From: Litoreibacter meonggei
GTDB taxonomy: Bacteria > Pseudomonadota > Alphaproteobacteria > Rhodobacterales > Rhodobacteraceae
Length of the DNA stretch: 64,000 bases
Direction of reading: 5' to 3'
NCBI RefSeq assembly: GCF_003663885.1
Contig: NZ_RCCE01000003.1
Span: 186,001 to 250,000, forward strand
Position 1 is the stretch's first letter, and the number at the start of each line of letters is the position of its first letter. A program made the translations under genes and the position numbers. Below the pieces are notes generated by a model. The model saw only the letters and a program-made list of their open reading frames with translations, was not told the DNA's origin and searched no databases. Below, one piece after another: positions 43,137 through 52,426 of the stretch.

Positions 43137-44116
43137 GAGAGCCCCGCGAACGACTGGTCATAAAACCGCAGCCAGTTGCCCCCCATGATGCCATCGACAT
43201 CGGACTGCGCGAACCCGACCTTAAGCAGACCCGCGCTGATGTTTGCCATGTCGCGGTTGTCTGTGAACCAGCTTGGCTGCACCGGGAACCCGGCATTCGT
43301 TGCGGAGCCTTCGCCATAATCCAGCTGCTTGGACCAACGACCGTTGCGCATCCAGGTGACTACGCTATCAGGTTGGTCCTGACAAAGATCAGAGCCCAGC
43401 CCGAGGTTCTGTGCACCATACCGCGTTGCGGCCTCCGCGATCATCTGGCAAAAGCTCTCCAGCGTGCAGTCCGAGCCATCTTTCAGGTGATGCGGATACA
43501 TCGAAAACCCCAGCATTCCGCCAGAACCCGTCAGCGCTCTCAGCACCTCGTCCGTCTTGTTGCGCAGCGCGTTATGCCACCATTTCGGATTTGCGTGAGT
43601 AATCGCGATCGGCCTGATTGAATGCTCGATCGCCTCCAGCGTCGAACGGTCGCCAGAATGGCTCATGTCGACCACCATGCCAACGCGGTTCATCTCATCC
43701 ACCGCCTGCCGTCCGAAACGAGTCAATCCAGTGTCGTCGTCCTCGTAGCAACCAGTCGCCAGCAAAGATTGGTTGTTATAGGTCAGCTGCATGAAGCGAA
43801 TGCCGAGTTGGTGCCAAACCTCAATCAGACCAATATCGTCTTCGATGGGCGACGGGTTCTGGAAGCCAAAGAACACCGCTGTGCGACCAGTTTCCATAGC
43901 CTTGCGCACGCAGTCACCAGACACGCCACGCATGATCAGATCGGGGTATTGCTCAAACCAGCGGTTCCATTGCGAGACGTTCAGAACCGCCTCGCGAAAA
44001 CTCTCATGATAGGCAATCGTGACGTGGATTGCGTCCACACCTCCCGCCCGAAGCTGGCGAAAGACGGTCTCGGACCAATTCACGTATTGCAGGTTGTCAA
44101 TTACAGGTGTTTTCAT
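43133..44116 (-). CDS. M19 (renal dipeptidase-like) protein with altered metal site
   Basis: A 327-residue member of the amidohydrolase-fold membrane dipeptidase family, recognisable by YNNQSLLATGCYED, GRQAVDEMNRVGMVVDMSHS, ITHANPKW and LGLGSDL. Canonical zinc ligands are only partly kept: the N-terminal H-x-D of active enzymes is replaced (PVIDNLQYVNW) and the bridging glutamate of GVEG is replaced by GFQN; the two later histidines (DMSHS, ITHAN) remain. It may bind one metal, act on a non-peptide substrate, or be non-catalytic. The ATG at 44116 has AGGG about seven bases upstream; another ATG is two codons earlier. Coupled by GTGA to the 547-aa gene. Confidence 0.78.
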   Translation of the reverse strand: MKTPVIDNLQYVNWSETVFRQLRAGGVDAIHVTIAYHESFREAVLNVSQWNRWFEQYPDLIMRGVSGDCVRKAMETGRTAVFFGFQNPSPIEDDIGLIEVWHQLGIRFMQLTYNNQSLLATGCYEDDDTGLTRFGRQAVDEMNRVGMVVDMSHSGDRSTLEAIEHSIRPIAITHANPKWWHNALRNKTDEVLRALTGSGGMLGFSMYPHHLKDGSDCTLESFCQMIAEAATRYGAQNLGLGSDLCQDQPDSVVTWMRNGRWSKQLDYGEGSATNAGFPVQPSWFTDNRDMANISAGLLKVGFAQSDVDGIMGGNWLRFYDQSFAGLS

Positions 44117-44180
44117 AGCCATACCCTGCCAGAAACTTATTCAAACGCAAGAAAAAGGGGCGCTTGAAGCGCCCCCTCGT

Positions 44181-45623
44181 TCAGAAATCCACAGCGGTGT
44201 ATTTCACGTCCAGATAGTCGGCGAGCCCCTGACTTCCGCCCTCTTTGCCAAGCCCGCTTTCCTTCACGCCGCCAAATGGCGCTTCGACGGTAGTAATCAG
44301 GCCTGAGTTTATCCCGATCATGCCGTATTGCAGCTTCTCGTTAAGCTTGAAAATTCGGCCAACGTCGCGGGTATACGCGTAGGACGCCAGCCCGAATTCG
44401 GTGTCGTTGGCCCAAGCAATCGCATCATCTTCATCAGTGAAGCGGAAGACAGGCGCGAGCGGTCCGAAGATCTCTTCTTTGGCGAATTTCATGTCCTGTG
44501 TGGCTTCAGTCACGATTGTCGGCTCGAAAAAACTATGCCCGTTGCCGTGACGCGCGCCACCAGTGGCGATCTTGCCGCCTTTGGCAGTTGCATCCGTGAT
44601 GAACTCCTCGACCTTTGCAACCGCATCCATGTCGATCAACGGCCCCTGCTCGACACCGTCATCACGGCCGTCACCCACCTTCAGGTTTTCCACAGCTACC
44701 TTGAGTTTGGCCACGAACTCGTCGTAGACGCCGTCCTGCACGTAGATACGGTTTGCGCATACACAGGTTTGACCGGAATTGCGGAATTTCGAGACCATCG
44801 CGCCAGTAATCGCCGCATCCACGTCGGCGTCATTGAACACCAAGAACGGCGCATTGCCACCCAGTTCCATCGAAACCTTTTTCACTGTGTCCGCAGACTG
44901 GCGGATCAGTTCTTTGCCGACCTCGGTCGAGCCCGTGAAGGTCACCTTGCGAACGCGTGGATCATCCATGATCGCACCACCGATTTTGCGCGCCGACCCC
45001 GTGACGACGTTAACAGATCCTTTCGGGTAGCCGACTTCCTCGGCCAATGCCCCCCACGCCAATCCGCTATAGGGCGTCGCGGTCGCTGGTTTGGCTACCA
45101 CCGTGCAGCCGACGGCCAACGCTGGCGCAAGTTTTCGAGCCAACATCGAGGACGGGAAGTTCCAAGGAGTAATCATTCCAACAACGCCAATCGGATGGTT
45201 GGTCACCAGAAAGCGGCGGCCGTTAGTCGGGGCAGGCACAATCTCGCCCTTGGCGCGACGCACCTCTTCGGCGAACCAGCGCACATATTGCGCCCCGATG
45301 CCAATTTCCCCCATGGCTTCGGCCATTGGTTTGCCCATCTCCACGGTCAGCAACTCGGCCAGCGACTTTTGATTGTCCATCAAGGCGTCGTGTAGTTTCC
45401 ATAGCAGGCCAACACGCTCCATCAGACCCATGCCTGCCAGCCCATCAAATGCACCGGAAGCCGCGTCAATCGCGCGGCGCGTCTCGACGTCACCACAAGC
45501 AGGTACCGTTCCGATCACTTCGCCAGTCGCGGGGTTCGTCACCTCAATCGTGCCACCACTATCAGCGCCAACCCATTCGCCACCTATGTAGTTGGCTTCT
45601 TTCATGTATTTCGAATAGCTCAT
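44181..45623 (-). CDS. gabD: NAD(P)-dependent succinate-semialdehyde dehydrogenase (GabD-like)
   Basis: A 480-residue aldehyde dehydrogenase. Catalytic residues are the glutamate in MELGGNAP and the cysteine in RNSGQTCVCANRIYV; GFTGSTEVGK-type nucleotide loop reads TFTGSTEVGKEL. The C-terminal PFGGVKESGLGKEGGSQGLA is typical of GabD. It oxidises succinate semialdehyde to succinate. Given neighbours galM, dgoK and a lactonase, 2-oxoglutarate semialdehyde dehydrogenase (pentose/hexarate pathways, same family) is the main alternative. AGGA precedes the ATG; six bases separate it from galM. Confidence 0.88.
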   Translation of the reverse strand: MSYSKYMKEANYIGGEWVGADSGGTIEVTNPATGEVIGTVPACGDVETRRAIDAASGAFDGLAGMGLMERVGLLWKLHDALMDNQKSLAELLTVEMGKPMAEAMGEIGIGAQYVRWFAEEVRRAKGEIVPAPTNGRRFLVTNHPIGVVGMITPWNFPSSMLARKLAPALAVGCTVVAKPATATPYSGLAWGALAEEVGYPKGSVNVVTGSARKIGGAIMDDPRVRKVTFTGSTEVGKELIRQSADTVKKVSMELGGNAPFLVFNDADVDAAITGAMVSKFRNSGQTCVCANRIYVQDGVYDEFVAKLKVAVENLKVGDGRDDGVEQGPLIDMDAVAKVEEFITDATAKGGKIATGGARHGNGHSFFEPTIVTEATQDMKFAKEEIFGPLAPVFRFTDEDDAIAWANDTEFGLASYAYTRDVGRIFKLNEKLQYGMIGINSGLITTVEAPFGGVKESGLGKEGGSQGLADYLDVKYTAVDF

Positions 45624-45629
45624 AACGGA

Positions 45630-46616
45630 TTATCCTTTGGAAAACGCAAATTGCGTGTGTTGTTTGTAGGTCTCTCCGGGGCGCAATATCGCGTTTGGAA
45701 AACCCTCGTGGTTGATGGCATCAGGCCAAATCTGAGGCTCCAGCGCGAGGCCCGCATTTGCCCCATAGTGGCGGCCGCCAAGTCCCGTAGGCTTCAATGC
45801 CAGCTTGAAGCCGTCATACACCTGAAGCCCCGGCTCCGTCGAGCGCATCTTCATAGCCAAGCCAGACTTTAGCGAGCGTAGCAACCCAATCCGGCGCAGC
45901 CCTTGCCGCGTGCCCGACAAGCACAGGTTGTGGTCAATAAATTGATCATCCCGAATGGGACGCTCTTTGCGAAAATCGTAGCGTGTGCCCGTTACATCGC
46001 GGCTTTCACCTGTTGGGATGAACCCGTCGTCAACGACCGTCATCTGATCCGCGTCAACCTGCAAAACGTGGTCATCCGTATTCGCCCCGCCATCTAGATT
46101 CCAATATGTGTGATGGGCGAAGTTGCACAGCGTCGGCGCATCTGTCACGGCCTCGATCTGCAAGTCAAATACACCGCCTTCCAAACAGGCATAGGTGCAC
46201 CGAGCGGTCATATTTCCGGGGTAACCCATCTCGCCATCCGCCAGATCAATTCGCAGCGTTATGCGGTCCTTAGCTACGTCCTCGACCGTCCAATTGCGCT
46301 TGCCGACCCCTGAGGACCCGCCATGCAAGTGGTGTTGCCCGTTGAAGTTTCGGTCGACTTGATAATGATTGCCGTCAATTTCGAACTGCCCGTCGCCGAT
46401 CCGGTTTGCACACCGCCCTGCGATAGCGCCAAAATAAGGACTGTCAGTCAGATACGGCGCGAAATTTTCGAAGCCCAGCACCAATGGCGGCTCGTGGTTC
46501 TCCAACCGCAAGTCCTGCAAAACGGCACCGTAAGACAAGATGTGGGCGATCAGCCCGCCCCCTTCGATGCGGTGTCGTACGACTGCGCTGCCGTCAGGCA
46601 TGTCTCCAAATTTCAA
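45630..46616 (-). CDS. galM: aldose 1-epimerase
   Basis: A 328-residue galactose-mutarotase-type protein. Catalytic features: NRIGDGQFEIDG, NGQHHLHGGSSGVGKRNWTV (first histidine), CNFAHHTYWNLDG (second histidine), and the C-terminal general base glutamate near ALEPQIWPDAINHEGFP. It interconverts the anomers of aldoses. I place the start at a TTG (46616) because GAGGAG lies eight bases upstream and the family begins with KFG-x-PDG; no good ATG with a site exists (ATG at 46601 has GGAG only two bases away). First gene of the five-gene leftward run. Confidence 0.88.
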   Translation of the reverse strand: MKFGDMPDGSAVVRHRIEGGGLIAHILSYGAVLQDLRLENHEPPLVLGFENFAPYLTDSPYFGAIAGRCANRIGDGQFEIDGNHYQVDRNFNGQHHLHGGSSGVGKRNWTVEDVAKDRITLRIDLADGEMGYPGNMTARCTYACLEGGVFDLQIEAVTDAPTLCNFAHHTYWNLDGGANTDDHVLQVDADQMTVVDDGFIPTGESRDVTGTRYDFRKERPIRDDQFIDHNLCLSGTRQGLRRIGLLRSLKSGLAMKMRSTEPGLQVYDGFKLALKPTGLGGRHYGANAGLALEPQIWPDAINHEGFPNAILRPGETYKQHTQFAFSKG

Positions 46617-46815
46617 GGGTCTGCTCCTCTCAGGTTGACGTTCGCAGGCGCGCTTCGTCACTCACCCACCAAACCTGACCAGCTACCTCCCTGCAAGGAC
46701 AGTTCCGACTTTGGACTCATCAAATTGAACTATTCCGGCCCAAGCATTGTTAATTTTTATAACTTCCGTGCCTCGGGGGCTTGGTCACAGGTGGTAGTGT
46801 GATAGTAACCGACAA

Positions 46816-47721
46816 ATGCAAAATGAACTTACATATCCCGACTGGATTGCAGTCGACTGGGGCACCTCGAATCTACGGGTTTGGGCCATGACTGCGGACG
46901 GTGAAGTGCTTGCCCAGAACGGGTCAGATCAAGGCATGTCTGGCCTTTTGCCTGACGAGTTCGAGGTCACGCTGCTCTCTCACATTGCTCCGTGGCTGGG
47001 GAACGATCATATTCCTGTCGTCGCCTGCGGAATGGTCGGGGCGCGCCAAGGATGGGACGAAGCCCCCTACCGCGCAGTGCCGACAACACCGCTTGGGGGG
47101 CTGCACACCGTCGCCTGCCGGGACAGCCGTATTTCTATGCATATCCTTCCGGGGCTAAAGCAAGAACGCTCTGCAGATGTCATGCGGGGCGAAGAAACTC
47201 AGATCGCGGGCTTCCTGGCGGACAACCCCGACTTCGATGGCATCTTATGCCTCCCCGGCACGCACACGAAATGGGCACATATCAGCGCGGGCGAAGTCGT
47301 ATCCTTCCAGACCTTCATGACCGGAGAGCTTTTCGATCTTCTAAGCCGCGAGTCCGTCCTTCGTCACTCCATCGGCGAGGGCAAGGCAATAGATCAAGAG
47401 GCCTTCGCGGGTGCCATTGCCGATACCATCAGCCGCCCCGAGGCCGTCGCCACCCAGTTGTTCAAAATTCGCGCAGTAGATTTGCTGCACGGTGCTGATG
47501 CGTCGGTGTCGCGCGCGCGCTTGTCTGGGCTCTTGTTGGGGTTGGAATTGGCGGCCGCACGGCCGTATTGGCTGGGCCAGTCCGTCGCTTTGATTGGGGC
47601 TTCCGCATTGAATGCGCTTTATGAAAAGGCGCTTTTGGCCCAAGGAGTTACCCCCTCTGTGCATGACGTGGATACAACGACGCTCAAAGGGCTGTTCGCA
47701 GCCTATAAGGACCATGTTTAA
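46816..47721 (+). CDS. dgoK: 2-dehydro-3-deoxygalactonokinase
   Basis: A 301-residue kinase of the DgoK family that phosphorylates 2-dehydro-3-deoxygalactonate in the De Ley-Doudoroff galactose pathway. Signature segments: DWIAVDWGTSNLRVWAM, ACGMVGARQGWDEAPY, GILCLPGTHTKWAHI, TFMTGELFDLLSRESVLRHS. The stop overlaps the next ATG (TAATG). Divergent from galM. The usual partner dgoA (KDPGal aldolase) is not next to it; a lactonase gene is. Confidence 0.93.
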   Translation: MQNELTYPDWIAVDWGTSNLRVWAMTADGEVLAQNGSDQGMSGLLPDEFEVTLLSHIAPWLGNDHIPVVACGMVGARQGWDEAPYRAVPTTPLGGLHTVACRDSRISMHILPGLKQERSADVMRGEETQIAGFLADNPDFDGILCLPGTHTKWAHISAGEVVSFQTFMTGELFDLLSRESVLRHSIGEGKAIDQEAFAGAIADTISRPEAVATQLFKIRAVDLLHGADASVSRARLSGLLLGLELAAARPYWLGQSVALIGASALNALYEKALLAQGVTPSVHDVDTTTLKGLFAAYKDHV

Positions 47722-48572
47722 TGGGTGCAAAGGTCTACGATCAACGCGCCTGTATTCTGGGTGAAGGCGCTTTTTGGCACCCTGAGCTCAAGAAACTGTT
47801 CTGGTGCGATATTATAGGCCGCCGTTTGTTGTGTGATGATGGTTCCGAATGGATGTTTGACGAACATATCTCGGCTGTCGGTTGGATAAGCGAAGCCTTG
47901 CTTATGATCGCCAGCGAGACGGCGCTGTTCACCTTCGATCTTGGCACGCATGTTCAGACAAAGCTCTGTGACTTAGAGGCCGACAACCCGGCCACCCGTT
48001 CAAATGACGGCCGCGCCGACCCGCATGGTGGGTTCTGGATTGGCACGATGGGCAAGCAGGCAGAACTGGAAGCTGGTGCAATCTATCGCTTCTTCAAGGG
48101 AGAGCTTCGCCGTCTTTTTGCCCCGATAACAATCTCAAACGCGATCTGCTTCTCGCCCGACGGCAGCGTCGCATATTTCACCGACACCTATTACTCCCGC
48201 GTGATGCGTGTCGCGCTAGACCCCGATGGCTGGCCGCGTACTGCACCTCAGCTTTTCTTGGATCTTAGCAAGGAAGGCCTGAACCCCGACGGGGCCGTGA
48301 CTACTGCCAACGGTGATATTCTTATCGCGCTGTGGGGGGCCGGTCGTGTTGCCCGATACGATAGATATGGCAAATCCAAGGGTAGTTTCGACATGCCAAC
48401 CGATCACATTACCTGCCCCGCCGTGGGAGGCGCTGATATGTCGACATTATTTGCTACGTCGGCTCAACAAGGTCTGTCCTCGGCAAAACGTCTTGCCCAG
48501 CCCGACGCAGGGAAGACCTTTGCTGTCGAGACAGGCCTAAGCGGAATTCCTGCGCCACAGGTCATCTTGTAG
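47721..48572 (+). CDS. SMP-30/gluconolactonase/LRE family protein
   Basis: A 283-residue six-bladed beta-propeller lactonase. The metal-binding segments are CILGEGAFWHPELKKLFWCD (glutamate), SNDGRADPHGGFWIGTMG (asparagine/aspartate), and ISNAICFSPDGSVAYFTDTY (asparagine, aspartate); NPDGAVTTANGDILIALWG completes the set. It should hydrolyse a sugar lactone such as galactono- or arabinonolactone, feeding dgoK. Translationally coupled to dgoK. A terminator follows at 48595. Confidence 0.9.
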   Translation: MGAKVYDQRACILGEGAFWHPELKKLFWCDIIGRRLLCDDGSEWMFDEHISAVGWISEALLMIASETALFTFDLGTHVQTKLCDLEADNPATRSNDGRADPHGGFWIGTMGKQAELEAGAIYRFFKGELRRLFAPITISNAICFSPDGSVAYFTDTYYSRVMRVALDPDGWPRTAPQLFLDLSKEGLNPDGAVTTANGDILIALWGAGRVARYDRYGKSKGSFDMPTDHITCPAVGGADMSTLFATSAQQGLSSAKRLAQPDAGKTFAVETGLSGIPAPQVIL

Positions 48573-48594
48573 AGACCGTTCAGCCAAACAAAAA

Positions 48595-48628
48595 CCCGCG
48601 GAGGCTTCGAAGCATCCGCGGGCTTATT
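48595..48628 (+). terminator. hairpin terminator after the lactonase gene
   Basis: CCCGCGGA (48595-48602) pairs with TCCGCGGG (48615-48622), with an inner CTTCGAAG that can extend the stem; short CTTATT tail. Confidence 0.75.
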
Positions 48629-48629
48629 G

Positions 48630-48706
<77 letters not shown>

Positions 48707-48817
48707 GCTGGGCGGGGGATATGAAAACGCGGCGGCGGGGTCAAGCGGGAATCGCTGGTTTTGATCTTGCCATTGCGGCCCCGGCGGGGGAACTTCGCGG
48801 CAAAGACGGAGGACCCC

Positions 48818-50233
48818 ATGACACTGCTGACCCAATTGCGCGACATTGTGGGCGCATCCCACGTGCTGACAGACGCCGACACTAGCAAGTATGACCACGA
48901 CTGGACGGGCAAATATCAGGCGACGCCGATTGCAGTCGTCCGCCCGGCCTCGACCGAAGAGGTCAGCGCGGTTGTCAAAGCCTGCGCTGTTAGCAAGACC
49001 GCAATCGTTCCGGTGTCTGGCAACACTTCGTTGGCGGGTGGCACCTACGGCAAAGACGCTGTGATGATCTCGATGGAGCGGATGAACGACATCCGCGAAA
49101 TCCGACCCGACGCCCGTATCGCAATAGTCGGTGCAGGCGTGGTGCTGTCCTCAATTCACGACGCTGCTGACAAACATGGTCTGGTCTTTCCGCTGACGTT
49201 TGGGGCGAAAGGCTCGGCTATGATTGGAGGTGCGCTCAGCACCAATGCGGGCGGCTCCAACGTCGTGCGCTATGGCTCGACCCGTGGGTTGTGCCTTGGA
49301 TTGGAGGTCGTGCTACCTGACGGGCAAATCATGAACCTGATGAGCGAGTTGCACAAAGACAACTCCGGCTATGACCTGAAAAACCTTATGATTGGTGCCG
49401 AAGGCACGCTGGGCCTGATAACCTCCGCCGTGGTCAAGCTGTTCCCTAAGCCGCGCGCCTACGCAACGGCGATGGTGGCCGTCCCGGCCCTGCCCGATGC
49501 CCTTACGCTTCTGAACGATCTGCAAGCTGCCACTGGCGGGTTGGTCGAGGCGTTCGAATACATGGATGCGCTTTATATCTCGGACCATTTGACGATGTTC
49601 CCGAAAGCCCGTTCGCCTTTCGAGGACAAACACGACATTAACATTATGGTCGAGGTGGGCGCCACCGCCCCTAATCTGACTGACCTGCTGCCAAATGGCA
49701 CGATCCCCCTGACCACACTGCTAGAAGACACCTTGGCCCAGATGATGGAAGATGGCCGCGTGTCAGATGCCGTGGTCGCGCAAAACGACGCCCAACGGCG
49801 CGAGATGTGGGAACGGCGTGAAGCAGCGGGTGAGGTGATGCTGATCCGCAAATTGATGATCAACAACGATATCTGCGTGCCCGTCGACAAGGTGGCAAGC
49901 TTCTTTGAACGTATCGACGCGAGATTGGCCGATCTTGATCCCGAAGCCTTACACACATCCGTCAGTCACCTTGGGGATGGCAACATTCACTTCTTGCTCT
50001 TCCCCACCAGGAATGACGCTCAACATGTGGATGTACTTACCGAAGCGGTGGAGGACGTGGTCTTGTCCCTCGGCGGCAGCTTCTCTGCGGAGCATGGGAT
50101 AGGGTTGACTAAGAAACCCTCAATGGCGCGGCGCAAGGACAAGGTGGCATTGGCGGTCATGCGCGCGGTGAAGGCTGCGATTGATCCCGACAACATCATG
50201 AACCCCGGGAAAGTGTTGCCTCAGACCAACTGA
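48818..50233 (+). CDS. FAD-binding oxidoreductase (GlcD / D-lactate dehydrogenase-like)
   Basis: A 471-residue FAD-linked oxidase. The PP-loop region is IAVVRPASTEEVSAVVKACA and VPVSGNTSLAGGTYGKDAVM; GSAMIGGALSTNAGGSNVVR is the typical FAD-contacting loop; the C-terminal domain ends HVSHLGDGNIHF-like SVSHLGDGNIHFLLFPT and AEHGIGLTKKPSMARRKDKV with NIMNPGKVLP. It oxidises a 2-hydroxy acid such as D-lactate, glycolate or D-2-hydroxyglutarate. GGAGG precedes the ATG at 48818. Its 3' end overlaps the convergent HAD gene by 13 nt. Confidence 0.88.
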   Translation: MTLLTQLRDIVGASHVLTDADTSKYDHDWTGKYQATPIAVVRPASTEEVSAVVKACAVSKTAIVPVSGNTSLAGGTYGKDAVMISMERMNDIREIRPDARIAIVGAGVVLSSIHDAADKHGLVFPLTFGAKGSAMIGGALSTNAGGSNVVRYGSTRGLCLGLEVVLPDGQIMNLMSELHKDNSGYDLKNLMIGAEGTLGLITSAVVKLFPKPRAYATAMVAVPALPDALTLLNDLQAATGGLVEAFEYMDALYISDHLTMFPKARSPFEDKHDINIMVEVGATAPNLTDLLPNGTIPLTTLLEDTLAQMMEDGRVSDAVVAQNDAQRREMWERREAAGEVMLIRKLMINNDICVPVDKVASFFERIDARLADLDPEALHTSVSHLGDGNIHFLLFPTRNDAQHVDVLTEAVEDVVLSLGGSFSAEHGIGLTKKPSMARRKDKVALAVMRAVKAAIDPDNIMNPGKVLPQTN

Positions 50234-50922
50234 GAAACCAGCGCCTCCAACTCGCTCAAATCCTGCATCACCCGAAATCTTGGGTGATGCACAGGCGCCT
50301 CCGCCCGCTCCATTTCCCACTCAAATTTCGACGGGACATGTATACCCCAACCGCCAGCCTCAATTGCTGGCACGACGTCGGACTTCATCGAGTTGCCTAC
50401 CATGATGGCACGGTCCGGCCCGTGCCCGTGGCGCATAAACGCTCGGATATAGGTTTCAGGGGTCTTGTCTGCCACGATCTCGACGGCATCGAACATCTCA
50501 CCCAAGCCCGATTGTGCGAGCTTGCGTTCCTGATCCAGCAAATCGCCTTTGGTAATCAGCACAAGGCGGAAATCACGCCCTAACGCCTCTACTGCGTCGC
50601 TGGCGTGGGGTAACAGGTGGATCGGATGGCTCAGCATCTCCTGGCCTGCTTCTATAATTTTCTGAATAACCTCCGCGGGCACCTGTTGATCCGTTACCTC
50701 AATGGCGGTCTCGATCATCGACAGCATGAAGCCTTTAATTCCAAAGCCATACTGCCCAAGGTTTTTGCGCTCGGATTGCAGCAAGCGCTCTGCAAGTTGG
50801 TCGGGATCGGCATAGTCGCGGAGCAGGTCGTAAAAGAGACCTTGAGTCAGGCGGAAGAACTCCTCATTCTGCCACAGTGTGTCGTCGGCATCGAAGCCGA
50901 TAGTCGTGATCTTGTGAACCAT
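50221..50922 (-). CDS. HAD family hydrolase
   Basis: A 233-residue haloacid-dehalogenase-fold protein. Motif I is GFDADDTLW (nucleophile D10, residues 9-17), motif II LITKGD, the conserved lysine in ADKTPETY and motif IV MVGNSMKSDVVPA. Such proteins are usually phosphatases of small metabolites (YjjG/Gph-like group). Its 3' end overlaps the end of the GlcD-like gene on the other strand by 13 nt. Substrate unknown. Confidence 0.88.
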   Translation of the reverse strand: MVHKITTIGFDADDTLWQNEEFFRLTQGLFYDLLRDYADPDQLAERLLQSERKNLGQYGFGIKGFMLSMIETAIEVTDQQVPAEVIQKIIEAGQEMLSHPIHLLPHASDAVEALGRDFRLVLITKGDLLDQERKLAQSGLGEMFDAVEIVADKTPETYIRAFMRHGHGPDRAIMVGNSMKSDVVPAIEAGGWGIHVPSKFEWEMERAEAPVHHPRFRVMQDLSELEALVSQLV

Positions 50923-51034
50923 TTAGCGCGATGCCCCCTTTTCTGGACTCCTGACACGCTTATATAGTAGGCCTCGCCAACCGAAAGCCTGCCGCTGCAA
51001 GGGAAAGCCAAAAGTGACCCCGTTTGAGATCACC

Positions 51035-51355
51035 ATGTCTGACAAAGATGATGACGCCGAGGGCGATACCTCCGTTGTTACCAAGACCAAACCAAAGACG
51101 AAGCGGCCACCGCTATATAAGGTGATGCTGCTCAACGACGATTATACTCCTATGGAATTTGTCGTACTGGTGTTGGAGAAATTCTTTGGCCTCAACCACG
51201 CGCAATCGGTCGAGATCATGCTGACGGTCCACAAAAAGGGGTTGGCCGTGGTCGGCGTATTCGCGTTTGAAATTGCGGAAACCAAAGTTGCTCAGGTCAT
51301 GGAATCGGCACGCCGAAATCAGCATCCACTGCAGTGCACGATGGAGAAGGAGTAG
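51035..51355 (+). CDS. clpS: ATP-dependent Clp protease adaptor ClpS
   Basis: A 106-residue adaptor that hands N-degron substrates to ClpAP. Conserved ClpS motifs are [20 protein letters not shown] (about 28-47, including the NDDYTPM substrate pocket), [11 protein letters not shown] and [20 protein letters not shown]. The acidic N-terminal tail (KDDDAEGD) is disordered. A GTG seven codons earlier (51014) has the better ribosome-binding site (AAGGGAAAG), so the protein may be 113 residues. No clpA follows in the window. Confidence 0.93.
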   Translation: MSDKDDDAEGDTSVVTKTKPKTKRPPLYKVMLLNDDYTPMEFVVLVLEKFFGLNHAQSVEIMLTVHKKGLAVVGVFAFEIAETKVAQVMESARRNQHPLQCTMEKE

Positions 51356-51376
51356 GCTCGCGCCTGCCGGACCCTT

Positions 51377-52387
51377 ATGACAGAAACCCGTTTTTCCTTG
51401 GCTTTAGACCAAGACCTCTTGAGCCTGCCTGAAGGTGACGTCGCCGTACTCAATGCAGCGGGTGATATGGATCTGAGCTTTGCTAGCGCAGACCAGCTAC
51501 ACCTGAACCAAAGCTTCTACCCAGATCACAAAGCTCTCGCCTCGCGCGGCTTCAACGTCACCGTAAACGCGCCCGCGTCGGTCGCGGCCAGCCTTGTAAT
51601 GTGCCACCGTTCCAAACCCGCCACCTTTGACTTGCTCGCTCGCGCGGTGGAACAAACAACCGTGGGCGGTATCGTCGCGGTTGAAGGCGCCAAAACCGAT
51701 GGCGTGGAATCTGTGCTTAAGGCCGTGCGCGCGCGGTTCGACGGCGTGGAAGTCTACTCCAAGGCGCATGGCAAGCTTTTCTGGTTTGCCCGCCCGGACG
51801 CGTTGCCTGATCTGTCCGACTGGAAGGCTAAACCCATTCTCCTTGAGGGCGGGTTCACCACCTATCCCGGCGTGTTCTCGTCTGATGGCGTGGACAAAGG
51901 TTCTGCCATGCTCGCCCAGCACCTGCCCGAGTTCAAAGGTCCGGTCGCCGATCTTGGTGCCGGCTGGGGATATCTGGCACGTAAGATTCTGACCTCTGAC
52001 GGTGTCAAATCGCTTGATCTGATTGAGGCCGACTACCACGCTCTAGAAGCCGCAAAGCTCAACATCACCGATCCGCGCGCAGCGTTCCATTGGGGCGATG
52101 TAACCTACCATGTAGGCAGCAACTATGCGGTCGTCGTCTCGAACCCACCGTTCCACCTTGGCCGCAAACCCACGCCGGAGCTTGGGCAAATGTTCATCCG
52201 CCGCGCTGCTGATATGTTGATGCCCAAGGGACAATTCTGGATGGTTGCCAATCGCAACCTCCCCTACGAGCAAACCCTGAACGAACGTTTCGGGCAGGTC
52301 GACACCATCGCCCAAACCGCAGGCTTCAAGGTGATCTGCGCGCGCCGCCCATTGTCGGTATCGCAAAGCGCTCGCGCTAGACGCTGA
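51377..52387 (+). CDS. rsmC: class I SAM-dependent methyltransferase, RsmC-like
   Basis: A 336-residue protein. An N-terminal degenerate methyltransferase-like half is followed by the catalytic domain: VADLGAGWGYLARKIL (SAM motif I, about 194-209) and VVVSNPPFHLG (motif IV, about 251-261), with FWMVANRNLPYEQTLNERFG near the end. The two-domain build and the NPPFH motif are those of RsmC/RlmG, which methylate guanine N2 of rRNA (G1207 in 16S for RsmC). Only 21 bp after clpS, same direction. Confidence 0.85.
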   Translation: MTETRFSLALDQDLLSLPEGDVAVLNAAGDMDLSFASADQLHLNQSFYPDHKALASRGFNVTVNAPASVAASLVMCHRSKPATFDLLARAVEQTTVGGIVAVEGAKTDGVESVLKAVRARFDGVEVYSKAHGKLFWFARPDALPDLSDWKAKPILLEGGFTTYPGVFSSDGVDKGSAMLAQHLPEFKGPVADLGAGWGYLARKILTSDGVKSLDLIEADYHALEAAKLNITDPRAAFHWGDVTYHVGSNYAVVVSNPPFHLGRKPTPELGQMFIRRAADMLMPKGQFWMVANRNLPYEQTLNERFGQVDTIAQTAGFKVICARRPLSVSQSARARR

Positions 52388-52426
52388 ATCCCCCTATTTT
52401 GACCGAATCCAACCGGAGACATTCCC

